The translations under genes were made by a program, and so were the position numbers. From Bacilli bacterium (lineage in GTDB: Bacteria; Bacillota_I; Bacilli_A; RF39; UBA660), in contig JAEDJT010000023.1 of the NCBI GenBank assembly GCA_016296185.1, positions 1 to 23,903 of the forward strand: a stretch of 23,903 bases of DNA, in the 5' to 3' direction. The notes under the pieces were generated by a model. The model was not told the DNA's origin, did no database searches, and saw nothing but the letters and a program-made list of their open reading frames with translations. Below are positions 7,577-15,433 of this stretch, piece by piece; the stretch's first letter is position 1; each line of letters opens with the position of its first letter.

Positions 7577-7590
7577 ATTTTTACCTCCTC

Positions 7591-7947
7591 CTAGAATTCT
7601 AGTCCATTTTCACGTGCAGCTTCAGCTAAAGCTTTAACACGTCCGTGGTAAAGGTAACCACCTCTATCGAAAACAACTTTTTTGATTTTTAATTTTTTAG
7701 CTTTTTCAGCAATGTCTTTACCTACTAATGTAGCACCTTCAACATTACCGCCATTTTTAATTTTTAATTCAACTGATGAAGAGCTTGCTAGAGTAACGCC
7801 CTTAACATCATCGATAATTTGAACAAAAATTTGTTCATTTGATCTAAATACATTTAATCTAGGACATTCAGCAGTACCAGTAACTTTATTACGAATACGA
7901 TCATGTCTTCTTAAACGCATATCATTTTTTGATTCTTTTACTATCAT
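7591..7947 (-). CDS. rplR: 50S ribosomal protein L18
   Basis: The 118-residue protein matches L18, which binds 5S rRNA with L5 and anchors it in the central protuberance. Conserved pieces are RLRRHDRIRNKVTGTAECPRL, VFRSNEQIFVQIIDD, VGKDIAEKAKK and the C-terminal VVFDRGGYLYHGRVKALAEAARENGLEF. AAAGGAG lies 11 bases before the ATG, so the longer start is kept. The first nine residues (MIVKESKND) are a mild extension over the usual MITKxDRN-type start. It sits between rplF and rpsE as expected and ends in TAG. Confidence 0.98.
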   Translation of the reverse strand: MIVKESKNDMRLRRHDRIRNKVTGTAECPRLNVFRSNEQIFVQIIDDVKGVTLASSSSVELKIKNGGNVEGATLVGKDIAEKAKKLKIKKVVFDRGGYLYHGRVKALAEAARENGLEF

Positions 7948-7968
7948 AATATTCTTGACTCCTTTACC

Positions 7969-8508
7969 CTATTTAGCAGCTTTCTTACCTTCTTTACGAC
8001 GTACATATTCACCTTTATAACGAATACCTTTACCTTTGTATGGTTCTGGTTGTCTAATTTTACGAATATTAGCCGCAAATTCAGTTACCTTTTGCTTATC
8101 TATACCTGAAATTGTAATTTCAGTATTACTTACTTGTTCAGCTTTTAAATCAGCTGGTAATTCAACGATAATTGGATGAGAATATCCAGCACTAACGTTG
8201 ATTTTATTGCCTTGAACTTGGAATTTGTATCCAACACCAACAGCTTCTAATCCTTTAGTATAACCTTCAGTTACACCAATGATCATATTTTTAATTAATG
8301 CATTTGTAGTTCCATGTAATTGTCTAGAAACTTTTGCATCATTATCTCTTTTTGTTAAGATTTTGCCTTCAACTTCTTCAACTTTAATGATTGCAGGTTT
8401 ATTATAACTTAATTCACCTTTAGGTCCTTTTACAGTAACAGTATTATTATCAACAGTAACAGTAACACCTGTAGGGATTACTAATTCTCTATTTCCTATT
8501 CTACTCAT
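7969..8508 (-). CDS. rplF: 50S ribosomal protein L6
   Basis: The 179 residues make the two repeated L6 folds that bind 23S rRNA near the factor-binding site. Diagnostic sequence includes MSRIGNRELVIPTGV, VKGPKGELSYN, the GVTEGYTKGLEAVGVGYKF centre and the C-terminal RQPEPYKGKGIRYKGEYVRRKEGK. The start follows CAAGGAAAATTAAGTT, weaker than most in this operon, and rpsH ends 17 bases upstream. Gene order rpsH-rplF-rplR is standard. No anomaly. Confidence 0.99.
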   Translation of the reverse strand: MSRIGNRELVIPTGVTVTVDNNTVTVKGPKGELSYNKPAIIKVEEVEGKILTKRDNDAKVSRQLHGTTNALIKNMIIGVTEGYTKGLEAVGVGYKFQVQGNKINVSAGYSHPIIVELPADLKAEQVSNTEITISGIDKQKVTEFAANIRKIRQPEPYKGKGIRYKGEYVRRKEGKKAAK

Positions 8509-8525
8509 AACTTAATTTTCCTTGA

Positions 8526-8921
8526 TTACCAAATGTAAGCAAGTACTTCTCCTCCTAGACCAGCTTCACGAGCTTGTTTATCAGTCATTAATCCTTTTGA
8601 AGTTGAGATAATTGCAATTCCTAATCCGTTTAGAACACGAGGAATTTCATTACTCTTGGCATAAACACGTAATCCTGATTTAGAAATTCTTTTTAATCCA
8701 GTGATTACCTTTTCTTTTTTAGGTCCATATTTTAATGTTAGAGTTAATTTATCACCTTTAACATTTTTTTCATATTTGAAATCTTCAATATAACCTTCAC
8801 TCTTTAATATTTCAGCAATTCCTAAAGTCATTTTTGACCCTAAAACTTCAACTGTTTCATATTTCATTTGACTTGCATTACGAATTCTTGTAAGCATGTC
8901 TGCTATTCTATCTCCAACCAT
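8526..8921 (-). CDS. rpsH: 30S ribosomal protein S8
   Basis: The 131-residue product matches S8, a primary 16S rRNA binder of the central domain and, in enterobacteria, the spc-operon repressor. The N-terminal DRIADMLTRIRNASQMK and the C-terminal RVLNGLGIAIISTSKGLMTDKQAREAGLGGEVLAYIW are typical. The ATG has AGGAGG ten bases upstream. Whether S8 autoregulates here cannot be told from sequence; I saw no obvious S8-binding mimic. It follows rpsN directly. Confidence 0.99.
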   Translation of the reverse strand: MVGDRIADMLTRIRNASQMKYETVEVLGSKMTLGIAEILKSEGYIEDFKYEKNVKGDKLTLTLKYGPKKEKVITGLKRISKSGLRVYAKSNEIPRVLNGLGIAIISTSKGLMTDKQAREAGLGGEVLAYIW

Positions 8922-8939
8922 AATCTCAATTCCTCCTTT

Positions 8940-9125
8940 CTACCAACTTGACTTCTTAACGCCTGGAATTAAACCTTGATTTGCCATTTCTCTAAAGCAA
9001 ATACGGCATATTTTGTATTTACGTAGAACTCCGTGAGGACGTCCACATCTTTCGCAACGAGTATAAGCTCTTGATTTAAATTTAGGAGCTCTTTGTTGTT
9101 TTACTTTTAAACTTGTCTTTGCCAT
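8940..9125 (-). CDS. rpsN: 30S ribosomal protein S14, zinc-binding (type Z)
   Basis: This short, 61-residue S14 has the zinc knuckle C-x2-C-x12-C-x2-C (CERCGRPHGVLRKYKICRIC), then FREMANQGLIPGVKKSSW. The length and cysteines place it in the type Z form carried by many Gram-positive bacteria, not the ~100-residue zinc-free form that some induce under zinc limitation. It binds the 3' major domain of 16S rRNA in the head. An AGAGGAAAT stretch precedes the ATG. It sits in its canonical position between rplE and rpsH and ends in TAG. Confidence 0.98.
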   Translation of the reverse strand: MAKTSLKVKQQRAPKFKSRAYTRCERCGRPHGVLRKYKICRICFREMANQGLIPGVKKSSW

Positions 9126-9146
9126 AAATATTTATTTCCTCTCTTT

Positions 9147-9686
9147 CTACTTTCTAAAAGGCATTCCGAATCCACTAAGTAATTCTAATGCTTCTTCATT
9201 TGTTTTTGCAGTTGTAACGAATACGATATCCATACCTCTAACTTTTAGTACTTGATCATATTCAATTTCTGGGAAAATTATTTGTTCTTTAATACCTAAA
9301 GTATAGTTTCCTTTTCCATCGAATGCTTTATTAGATACACCTCTAAAGTCACGTACACGAGGAAGAGAAATTTTAATTAATTTTTCCATAAAGTTATACA
9401 TTTGTTCACCACGTAATGTAACTTTTGCTCCAATTTCTTGGCCTTCTCTTATTTTAAAGCCAGCTATTGATTTACGAGCTTTAGTTATTACTGGTTTTTG
9501 TCCTGAAATTAATTCAAGATCTTTAACAGCAGCTTCAATAAATTTAGAATCACGAGCTGCTTCTCCAACACCCATGTTAATAACTATTTTTTCTACTTTT
9601 GGAATTTCCATTGTAGATTTATAGTTGAATTTTTTCATAAGTGCAGGAGCGATTTCTTCATTATATAATTTCTTATATGTACTCAT
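9147..9686 (-). CDS. rplE: 50S ribosomal protein L5
   Basis: The 179 residues match L5, the 5S rRNA-binding protein that contacts P-site tRNA. Landmarks are KVEKIVINMGVGEAARD, SGQKPVITKARKSIAGFKIREGQ, the MEKLIKISLPRVRDFRGVS loop, GNYTLGIKEQIIFPEIEYD and GMDIVFVTTAKTNEEA. The start follows TTAGGAGATAGAGAT. It lies 15 bases from rplX and is followed by type Z rpsN. It ends in TAG. Nothing unusual. Confidence 0.99.
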   Translation of the reverse strand: MSTYKKLYNEEIAPALMKKFNYKSTMEIPKVEKIVINMGVGEAARDSKFIEAAVKDLELISGQKPVITKARKSIAGFKIREGQEIGAKVTLRGEQMYNFMEKLIKISLPRVRDFRGVSNKAFDGKGNYTLGIKEQIIFPEIEYDQVLKVRGMDIVFVTTAKTNEEALELLSGFGMPFRK

Positions 9687-9701
9687 ATCTCTATCTCCTA
9701 A

Positions 9702-9977
9702 CTAGCTTTCTTTTCCTGTTTTTTTAGTTGTTTTTTTAGTTGTTTTAGCTTCTTTTTTAGCTTCTGCTAATTTTACGTTTGAAACATGGATAGGTGCTTC
9801 CATTTCAACAATTGAACCGACTTCGTTCATTCTATTTGGTTTTACATGTTTTTTAATCATATTGATTCCTTCAACAACAACTCTGTTGTCTTTTTTAAGA
9901 GTCTTAATTATTTTTCCTTCTTTGCCTCTATCTTTACCAGCAAGAATTCTTACATTATCTCCAACTTTAACTTTCAT
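9702..9977 (-). CDS. rplX: 50S ribosomal protein L24 with a basic tail
   Basis: The 91 residues begin with the KOW motif (KVGDNVRILAGKDRGKEGKI, residues 4-23) that binds the 5' region of 23S rRNA early in large-subunit assembly, then INMIKKHVKPN. The usual zinc-like or structured C-terminal part is shortened. Residues from about 73 are a low-complexity KKEAKTTKKTTKKTGKES tail of Lys and Thr. ATAGGAGGACTAAAT precedes the ATG. It sits between rplN and rplE as normal. The tail contrasts with the acidic tail on L3 from the same operon. Confidence 0.97.
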   Translation of the reverse strand: MKVKVGDNVRILAGKDRGKEGKIIKTLKKDNRVVVEGINMIKKHVKPNRMNEVGSIVEMEAPIHVSNVKLAEAKKEAKTTKKTTKKTGKES

Positions 9978-9988
9978 ATTTAGTCCTC

Positions 9989-10357
9989 CTATAATACTTC
10001 TGGTGCAAGTGAAACGATTTTCATGAATTCATGATCTCTTAATTCACGAGCAACTGGTCCTAAAACTCTTGTTCCGATTGGAGTTTTATCTTCTTTAATT
10101 AATACACATGCATTGTCATCAAATTTGATGTATGAACCATCAGCTCTTCTAACACCTTGAACTGTTCTAACGATTACTGCTTTAACAACTTTTCCTTTTG
10201 GAACATTACTATTTGGAATAGCTTTTTTAACAGTTCCTACAACGATATCACCAATGTTACCGCTTTTAACTTTACTTCCACCAACAACTCTAATTACAAG
10301 TAATTCTCTTGCTCCAGAGTTATCAGCAACTTTAAGTCTTGATTCTTGCATTACCAT
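9989..10357 (-). CDS. rplN: 50S ribosomal protein L14
   Basis: The 122-residue beta-barrel protein at the subunit interface forms bridge contacts and is the docking site for silencing factor RsfS. It is near-consensus: MVMQESRLKVADNSGARELL, VRTVQGVRRADGSYIKFDDNACVLI and GTRVLGPVARELRDHEFMKIVSLAPEVL. The first ATG has AGGAGG seven bases upstream, so it is preferred over Met3. It is followed 11 bases later by rplX, and rpsQ precedes it. It ends in TAG. Confidence 0.99.
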   Translation of the reverse strand: MVMQESRLKVADNSGARELLVIRVVGGSKVKSGNIGDIVVGTVKKAIPNSNVPKGKVVKAVIVRTVQGVRRADGSYIKFDDNACVLIKEDKTPIGTRVLGPVARELRDHEFMKIVSLAPEVL

Positions 10358-10368
10358 AATGATACCTC

Positions 10369-10629
10369 CTATAAAACTACAGCCTCAATTAGTACTTCAA
10401 CTAATTCATATCTCTTAGTTTTAGATAATGGTCTAGTACTAATAATTTTAACTGTGTCCCCTTCTTTAGCTTTGTTTAATTCATCATGAGCTGTATATTT
10501 CTTAGAATATTTAACTCTTTTTCCATAAAGTGGATGCTTTTTATATGTTTCAACTAAAACAGTAATAGTTTTGTCATTTTTTGCACTAACAACTTTTCCA
10601 ACTAATGTTGTTCTTTTAGTTTCTGCCAT
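10369..10629 (-). CDS. rpsQ: 30S ribosomal protein S17
   Basis: The 86-residue OB-fold protein binds 16S rRNA helices 7 and 11 and nucleates 5' domain folding. Typical sequence includes RTTLVGKVVSAKNDKTITVLVETYKKHPLYGKRV in sections and the AHDELNKAKEGDTVKIISTRPLSKTKRYELVEVL region. Its ATG overlaps the rpmC stop by one base (TAATG), giving coupled translation of L29 and S17. It ends in TAG. No oddity. Confidence 0.99.
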   Translation of the reverse strand: MAETKRTTLVGKVVSAKNDKTITVLVETYKKHPLYGKRVKYSKKYTAHDELNKAKEGDTVKIISTRPLSKTKRYELVEVLIEAVVL

Positions 10630-10847
10630 TATTTTTCGCCTCCATTTTCATTTTTTCTTTCGCTTAGAATTGTATTCATTCTAGCAACTGTTTTTCTTAA
10701 TTCACGAATCTTAGATGGTTGTTCTAATGAACCAGTTGATTGTTTTAATCTAAGTTCGAATAATTCTTTTTTAGATTCAGAAATTTTTGCTTTTAATTCT
10801 TCATCTGTTAATTTTCTAAGTTCTTTTACTAATTCATTAACCTTCAT
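10629..10847 (-). CDS. rpmC: 50S ribosomal protein L29
   Basis: The helical hairpin protein sits at the polypeptide exit tunnel, beside L23. I chose the ATG at 10847 (product MKVNELVKELRKLTDEELKAK onward, 72 aa). An AAGGCGG ribosome site ends eight bases upstream, whereas the possible GTG at 10856 lies inside that site and would add three atypical residues. The family core ELFELRLKQSTGSLEQPSKIRELRKTVARM is present, followed by a short ERKNENGGEK tail. The start overlaps the end of rplP by 11 bases, and rpsQ begins on its stop codon, so the three are tightly coupled. Confidence 0.96.
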   Translation of the reverse strand: MKVNELVKELRKLTDEELKAKISESKKELFELRLKQSTGSLEQPSKIRELRKTVARMNTILSERKNENGGEK

Positions 10848-11271
10848 TAGATTCACCGCCTTTTACTTCTTTTTTAACGATTTTACATGTAATTGGTAAT
10901 TTATGAGATGCTAATCTTAAAGCTTCTCTAGCGATTTCTTCTGAAACGCCACCAACTTCAAACATGATTTTACCTTTTTTAACAACAGCAACCCATTTTT
11001 CAACGTTACCTTTACCTTTACCTTGTCTAACACCTAGTGGTTTAGCAGTTAATGGTAAGTGTGGGAAGATGTTGATCCAAACTTGTCCACCACGTTTCAT
11101 ATAACGAGTCATTGCTATACGAGCTGCTTCGATTTGTTGTGCAGTAATATAAGTACCTTCAGTAGCCATTAATCCGTATTCACCAAAATGTAATTCAGTG
11201 TTACCTTTAGCTTTACCTTCGTATGATAAACGATGTAATTTACGATACTTAGTTCTTTTTGGCATTAACAT
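10837..11271 (-). CDS. rplP: 50S ribosomal protein L16
   Basis: L16 binds 23S rRNA near the A-site tRNA elbow and organises the peptidyl transferase region. The start is chosen at 11271, giving MLMPKRTKYRKLHR, the standard family N-terminus. The AAGGGAG ribosome site lies nine bases upstream, while an upstream ATG at 11280 would touch that site with no spacer. Conserved stretches are GEYGLMATEGTYITAQQIEAARIAMTRYMKRGG in pieces, WINIFPHLPLTAKPLGVRQGKGKG and SHKLPITCKIVKK. About 144 residues is normal. The gene starts inside the end of rpsC (23-base overlap). Confidence 0.97.
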   Translation of the reverse strand: MLMPKRTKYRKLHRLSYEGKAKGNTELHFGEYGLMATEGTYITAQQIEAARIAMTRYMKRGGQVWINIFPHLPLTAKPLGVRQGKGKGNVEKWVAVVKKGKIMFEVGGVSEEIAREALRLASHKLPITCKIVKKEVKGGESNEG

Positions 11272-11929
11272 CTTTAGCATCTCCCTTCATAGCTTTTTTA
11301 GTAGGAAGAATTTCACCTTTATAGATCCATACTTTTACTCCGATTTTTCCATAAGTTGTATCAGCTTCTGCAGTTGCATAGTCGATATCAGCTCTAATTG
11401 TATGTAAAGGTACAGTTCCTTCAGTATATCCTTCAGAACGAGCCATTTCTGCTCCACCTAATCTACCAGATACTAAAGTTTTGATACCTTTAGCTCCAGC
11501 TTTCATAGTATTTCTAATAGCTCTTTTTTGTGCACTTCTGAATGGTGCTCTAGCTTCGATTTGTTCAGCTATTTGTTGAGCTACTAATTTAGCGTTCATA
11601 TCTGGATTTTTAACTTCGATGATTGATACGTAAACTTCTTCATCTACTAATTTCTTTAATTTATTTCTTAATTTTTCAATATCTGCTCCGCCTTGTCCGA
11701 TAATAATACCAGGTTTAGCAGTGTAGATTTTAACGTCAGTTCTTTTTTCAGTTCTTTCGATAACAACTGATGCAATAGCAGCGTCTTTCATATTAGTTGT
11801 AATATATTTACGAATTTTGTCGTCTTTAATTAATAAAGCACCAAATTCATTTTTATTAGCAAACCAGTTTGATTCCCAATCTTTGTTAACGCCAACTCTA
11901 AGTCCTATTGGATTAACTTTTTGTCCCAT
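11249..11929 (-). CDS. rpsC: 30S ribosomal protein S3
   Basis: The 226-residue protein forms part of the mRNA entry tunnel and helicase. MGQKVNPIGLRVGVNKDWES is the classic N-terminus. A KH domain follows with the GIIIGQGGADIEKLRNKL loop. The C-terminal half contains QIAEQIEARAPFRSAQKRAIRNTMKAGAKGIKTLVSGRLGGAEMARSE in sections and GVKVWIYKGEILP. The ATG lies after AAGGAGGCAAAATAGT, which spans the rplV stop. The tail is short and basic and overlaps the beginning of rplP. Confidence 0.99.
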   Translation of the reverse strand: MGQKVNPIGLRVGVNKDWESNWFANKNEFGALLIKDDKIRKYITTNMKDAAIASVVIERTEKRTDVKIYTAKPGIIIGQGGADIEKLRNKLKKLVDEEVYVSIIEVKNPDMNAKLVAQQIAEQIEARAPFRSAQKRAIRNTMKAGAKGIKTLVSGRLGGAEMARSEGYTEGTVPLHTIRADIDYATAEADTTYGKIGVKVWIYKGEILPTKKAMKGDAKDVNAKKN

Positions 11930-11930
11930 A

Positions 11931-12275
11931 CTATTTTGCCTCCTTATTATCAGATACTTTTACAGTTATATGACTTGTTCTTTTATCTCTTCTATCAACT
12001 TTAGTTCTTGAACCAAATTTGATTCTTTTTAAAACTTGTCCTGGATTGATAAAGCATTCAGAGATAACAAGTTCAGATTCTTTAGCGCCATTATTATTAA
12101 CAGCATTAGCAATTGCAGAGTTTAATACTTTTAAGATTAATCTGCTTGCTTTAGTATTAGTATTTTCTAAAATACCTTGTGCAGTAGCTACGTCTTTACC
12201 TCTAACTAAATCAAGAGTCATTCTTGCTTTACGAGGAGCAATCATAGCATTTTTATGTATTGCATATGTTTCCAT
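11931..12275 (-). CDS. rplV: 50S ribosomal protein L22
   Basis: The 114-residue product matches L22, whose long beta-hairpin lines the nascent-chain exit tunnel near the macrolide site. Landmarks are IAPRKARMTLDLVRGKDVATAQGIL, LKVLNSAIANAVNNNG and the C-terminal PGQVLKRIKFGSRTKVDRRDKRTSHITV. The hairpin length appears normal. The start follows GAAGGGAGAATAAGTA. It ends in TAG and is followed one base later by rpsC. Confidence 0.99.
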   Translation of the reverse strand: METYAIHKNAMIAPRKARMTLDLVRGKDVATAQGILENTNTKASRLILKVLNSAIANAVNNNGAKESELVISECFINPGQVLKRIKFGSRTKVDRRDKRTSHITVKVSDNKEAK

Positions 12276-12291
12276 TACTTATTCTCCCTTC

Positions 12292-12555
12292 CTACTTTTG
12301 TCCAGTATGGCCACCGAATTTACGAGTTAATGCAAATTCTCCTAATTTATGTCCAACCATATCTTCAGTGATATAAACTGGAATAAATTCTTTACCATTA
12401 TGTACAGCTATTGTATGTCCGATAAAATCAGGATAAATAGTTGAACGACGAGACCAAGTTTTAACAACTTCTTTTTTATTATTTTTATTTAATTCTTGAA
12501 CCTTCTTTAGTAATCTATCGAAAACATAAGGTCCTTTTTTTAAACTTCTTGCCAT
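12292..12555 (-). CDS. rpsS: 30S ribosomal protein S19
   Basis: The 87 residues match S19, a head protein partnered with S13. The sequence MARSLKKGPYVFDRLLKKV, the RRSTIYPDFIGHTIAVHNGKEFIPVYI centre and the C-terminal MVGHKLGEFALTRKFGGHTGQK are typical. AGGAGGAATAAATA precedes the start, 12 bases from rplB. It ends in TAG. Order rplB-rpsS-rplV is canonical. Confidence 0.99.
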   Translation of the reverse strand: MARSLKKGPYVFDRLLKKVQELNKNNKKEVVKTWSRRSTIYPDFIGHTIAVHNGKEFIPVYITEDMVGHKLGEFALTRKFGGHTGQK

Positions 12556-12567
12556 TATTTATTCCTC

Positions 12568-13398
12568 CTATTTTTTCTTACGGCTAACAATTAGCTTGTT
12601 AGACTTCTTCTTACTACTACGAGTTTTAACACCCATAGCTTTTTTACCCCATGGAGTCATTGGTGATTTACGTCCTACTGGAGTACGTCCTTCACCACCA
12701 CCATGTGGGTGGTCATTAGGGTTCATTACAGAACCACGGTTTGTAGGTCTTACGCCTAAATGACGAGTACGACCAGCTTTTCCCCAGTTAACTAATTCGT
12801 AGTCTTCGTTTCCTACTGTACCTACTGTAGCATAACAAGTTCCAAGTACTTTTCTTGTTTCACCAGATTGTAATCTGATTAAAACATATTTTTCTTCACG
12901 TCCTAAGATTTGAGCGCTTGAACCTGCTGCTCTACATAATGCAGCACCTTTACCAGGTTGTAATTCAATACAATGAATTGTTGTACCAACAGGGATACTT
13001 GCAAGTGGTAATGCATTACCAACTTTTATATCAGCTTGTGGTCCATTTTCAATAATTGTACCAACAGTTAAATCTTTTGGAGCGATGATGTATCTTTTTT
13101 CACCATCTCTATAATTTACTAATGCGATGTTAGCATTACGATTTGGATCGTATTCAATAGTAGCTACTTTACCAGTAACACCAATTTTATTTCTTTTAAA
13201 ATCGATAATTCTGTATTTTTGTTTAGCTCCTCCACCAATGTGGCGAACTGTCATTCTACCTTGATTATTTCTTCCACCTGTTTTTGATTTAGAAACAAGT
13301 AGTGATTTTTCAGGAGTAGAAGTAGTAATTTCATTATTAACTAAAGTAGTCATACCACGACGACCATTAGTTGTTGGTTTATAAGTTTTAATTGCCAT
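12568..13398 (-). CDS. rplB: 50S ribosomal protein L2
   Basis: The 276-residue L2 is needed for subunit association and peptidyl transfer. The start MAIKTYKPTTNGRRGMTTLV, the internal GGGAKQKYRIIDFKR and the near-invariant C-terminal segment GSVMNPNDHPHGGGEGRTPVGR (shown in part) with its histidines are all present. The tail is basic (VKTRSSKKKSNKLIVSRKKK). The start follows AGAAGGAGTGAAGAAAG. It is the largest ribosomal gene of the S10 section and ends in TAG. Nothing abnormal. Confidence 0.99.
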   Translation of the reverse strand: MAIKTYKPTTNGRRGMTTLVNNEITTSTPEKSLLVSKSKTGGRNNQGRMTVRHIGGGAKQKYRIIDFKRNKIGVTGKVATIEYDPNRNANIALVNYRDGEKRYIIAPKDLTVGTIIENGPQADIKVGNALPLASIPVGTTIHCIELQPGKGAALCRAAGSSAQILGREEKYVLIRLQSGETRKVLGTCYATVGTVGNEDYELVNWGKAGRTRHLGVRPTNRGSVMNPNDHPHGGGEGRTPVGRKSPMTPWGKKAMGVKTRSSKKKSNKLIVSRKKK

Positions 13399-13413
13399 CT
13401 TTCTTCACTCCTT

Positions 13414-13689
13414 CTATAATTCTATTTTTTCGCCATCTTGTAATGTTACGAAAGCTTTCTTATAAGTTTTAGTTTTTCCTGTATATCTTCCAACTCTTTT
13501 TGATTTTGATTTAGTATTTAATGTATTAACATTAGCTACTTTAACACCAAATGCAGCTTCGATAGCATTTTTAATTTCTATTTTATTTGCTGATTCAGCT
13601 ACTTTAAAAGTATATACGTTTTTTTCTGCTTGGATTGCAGATTTTTCTGTGATAACAGGAGCAATAATAATATCAGTATAATCTTTCAT
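13414..13689 (-). CDS. rplW: 50S ribosomal protein L23
   Basis: The 91-residue product matches L23, the exit-tunnel protein that docks trigger factor and SRP. Family sequence includes IIIAPVITEKSAIQAEKNVYTFKV, ANKIEIKNAIEAAFGVKVANVNTLN and the GRYTGKTKTYKKAFVTL segment. Its ATG shares one base with the rplD stop (TAATG), and a GAAGGAGG site lies in the last rplD codons, so translation is coupled. It ends in TAG. Confidence 0.99.
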   Translation of the reverse strand: MKDYTDIIIAPVITEKSAIQAEKNVYTFKVAESANKIEIKNAIEAAFGVKVANVNTLNTKSKSKRVGRYTGKTKTYKKAFVTLQDGEKIEL

Positions 13690-14312
13690 TATTTAAGTCC
13701 TCCTTCAATTTTGCTAACTGCATCTTCATCACAAACTAAGATGTCAGCATTTACTAAATCATAGCAGTTAACTTCGTTAGCCATAATTGCATATGCATAA
13801 CCAAGATTTCTTGTTGCCATGTATAAGTTTTCATTATCTTCAGCAGTTACAAATAAAACTTTTCCGTTAAGATTTAATGTAGCCATCATTTCTTTAACAT
13901 CTTTAGTTTTTAATGTATCTAATTTGATTGAGTCAATAACTACTAATTCTTTATCTTGGAATTTATGAGTTAATGCACTCTTAAGAGCTAATTGTCTTTC
14001 TTTTTTATTCATATCGAAAGTATAGTCTCTTGGAAGAACACCACAAGCAATTCCTCCTCCACGCCATTGAGTAGCACGGATAGATCCTTGTCTTGCTCTA
14101 CCTGTTCCTTTTTGTCTCCATGGTTTTCTTCCACCACCAGAAACTTCAGAAACAGTTTTAGTTTTTGCAGTACCTTGTCTAGAAGCAGCTAATTGTAAAT
14201 CAATTGCTTTTTTTAACACTATATCGTTTGTTTCAATATTCCATACATTATCAGCTAATGTAATATCTTTTAGTTTTTCACCTTTAATGTTAATTAATTG
14301 TATCTTTGCCAT
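13689..14312 (-). CDS. rplD: 50S ribosomal protein L4
   Basis: The 207 residues match L4, whose extended loop reaches the exit tunnel. In enterobacteria L4 also represses its own S10 operon. The loop region reads GTAKTKTVSEVSGGGRKPWRQKGTGRARQGSIRATQWRGGG (in part), typical of the family. The C-terminal globular part contains ALKSALTHKFQDKELVVID and a Rossmann-like end. The start follows GAAAGGTGATCTAAT. Whether it binds the rpsJ leader here is unknown. Confidence 0.99.
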   Translation of the reverse strand: MAKIQLINIKGEKLKDITLADNVWNIETNDIVLKKAIDLQLAASRQGTAKTKTVSEVSGGGRKPWRQKGTGRARQGSIRATQWRGGGIACGVLPRDYTFDMNKKERQLALKSALTHKFQDKELVVIDSIKLDTLKTKDVKEMMATLNLNGKVLFVTAEDNENLYMATRNLGYAYAIMANEVNCYDLVNADILVCDEDAVSKIEGGLK

Positions 14313-14344
14313 ATTAGATCACCTTTCTAAAAGTAAATTACTTA

Positions 14345-15103
14345 CTATTCTCCTTGGTTTTCTTCAGTAGCTTCAACAGTTTCAACAGTTTCTTCAACTG
14401 TTTCTACAGTTTCTTCTACAACTTCATCAACTACTGATTCTTCTTCAGTATAAGATAAGATTTCTTTTGGTGCAGCTGATCCTTGTTTTTTAACAGCTGA
14501 TTTAATTAAAACTAAAGATTTTTTAGCTCCTGGAATATTACCACTAACTAAAATATAATTTTCTGCAGTATTTACTTCGATAATTTCTAGATTTTGGATT
14601 GTTGTTGTATTAACACCCATATGTCCAGGTAATTTTTTACCTTTTAGTACGTGCATTGGAAGCATAGTTCCTAATGAACCTGGTCTTCTATGATAGTGTG
14701 AACCATGTGTCATTGGTCCTCTTGATTGATTCCAACGTTTGATAACACCTTCAGTACCATGTCCTTTACTTGTACCAGTTACGTCAACATATTCACCAGC
14801 AGTGAAAATATCAGCGCTAATTGTATCTCCTAAGTTATAAGTACCTTCGGCATTGCGAATTTCTTTTAAGTAGCGCTTAGGAGTTGTGTTTGCTTTTTTA
14901 GCATGTCCAATGCTAGCTTTAGTAGCATTTTTTTCTTTCTTGTCTACTGTAGCAATTTGAATTGCATTATATCCGTCAGTTTCAGTTGTTTTAATTTGAG
15001 TAACAACATTTGGTTCAACAGATATAACTGTTACAGGAACAAGTTTTCCATCTTTTGTAAAGACTTGAGTCATTCCGACTTTACGTCCTAAGATTCCTTT
15101 CAT
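14345..15103 (-). CDS. rplC: 50S ribosomal protein L3 with an acidic repeat tail
   Basis: L3 is an early assembly protein whose loop reaches the peptidyl transferase centre. Residues 1 to about 212 are normal: MKGILGRKVGMTQVFTKDGK, TSKGHGTEGVIKRWNQSRGP, THGSHYHRRPGSLGTM and VLKGKKLPGHMG. At 252 residues it is longer than the usual ~205-215. The extra part is a strongly acidic, low-complexity C-terminal tail with a repeated seven-residue unit EETVETV, ending TEENQGE. The start follows CGGAGGAAAGAGAA. It ends in TAG. The tail is in frame with normal codon use, so it is probably real. Confidence 0.98.
   Translation of the reverse strand: MKGILGRKVGMTQVFTKDGKLVPVTVISVEPNVVTQIKTTETDGYNAIQIATVDKKEKNATKASIGHAKKANTTPKRYLKEIRNAEGTYNLGDTISADIFTAGEYVDVTGTSKGHGTEGVIKRWNQSRGPMTHGSHYHRRPGSLGTMLPMHVLKGKKLPGHMGVNTTTIQNLEIIEVNTAENYILVSGNIPGAKKSLVLIKSAVKKQGSAAPKEILSYTEEESVVDEVVEETVETVEETVETVEATEENQGE
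14353..14418 (-). repeat. Short tandem repeat encoding the acidic L3 tail
   Basis: Imperfect 21-base units encode EETVETV twice in a row, followed by a diverged half unit. Such repeats can change length by slippage; because the unit is a multiple of three, the frame would be preserved. Confidence 0.7.
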
Positions 15104-15127
15104 TTCTCTTTCCTCCGTTTTATTTTA

Positions 15128-15433
15128 TTATTTTATGTTAATAGCAACGCCACTTGGAATATCTAAGTGAGCTAATGCTTCAACAGTTTCTTTTGTTGGG
15201 TTCTTGACGTCGATTAATCTCTTATGAGTACGACTTTCGAATTGTTCACGAGAATCTTTGTATTTGTGAACAGCTCTTATTACAGTAACCTTTTCAACTT
15301 CAGTTGGAAGTGGAACAGGTCCTACAACTTCTCCCCCAGTTCTTTTAACAGTTTCAACTATTTTTCCGCAAGCTATGTCTAAAATTCTATGATCATAAGC
15401 TTTTAGAGTAATACGAACTTTGTTATTTGACAT
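15128..15433 (-). CDS. rpsJ: 30S ribosomal protein S10
   Basis: First gene of the operon. The 101-residue S10 (NusE) is a head protein and also a partner of NusB/NusG in transcription antitermination. Family stretches are VRITLKAYDHRILDIACGKIVETVKRTGGEVVGPVPLPT (in part), the SREQFESRTHKRLIDV motif and the C-terminal EALAHLDIPSGVAINIK. The start follows GAAAGGAGATATAAAA. Upstream is a roughly 130-base structured leader and a strong promoter. fusA/tuf do not lie directly upstream as they do in Bacillus. Confidence 0.99.
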   Translation of the reverse strand: MSNNKVRITLKAYDHRILDIACGKIVETVKRTGGEVVGPVPLPTEVEKVTVIRAVHKYKDSREQFESRTHKRLIDVKNPTKETVEALAHLDIPSGVAINIK

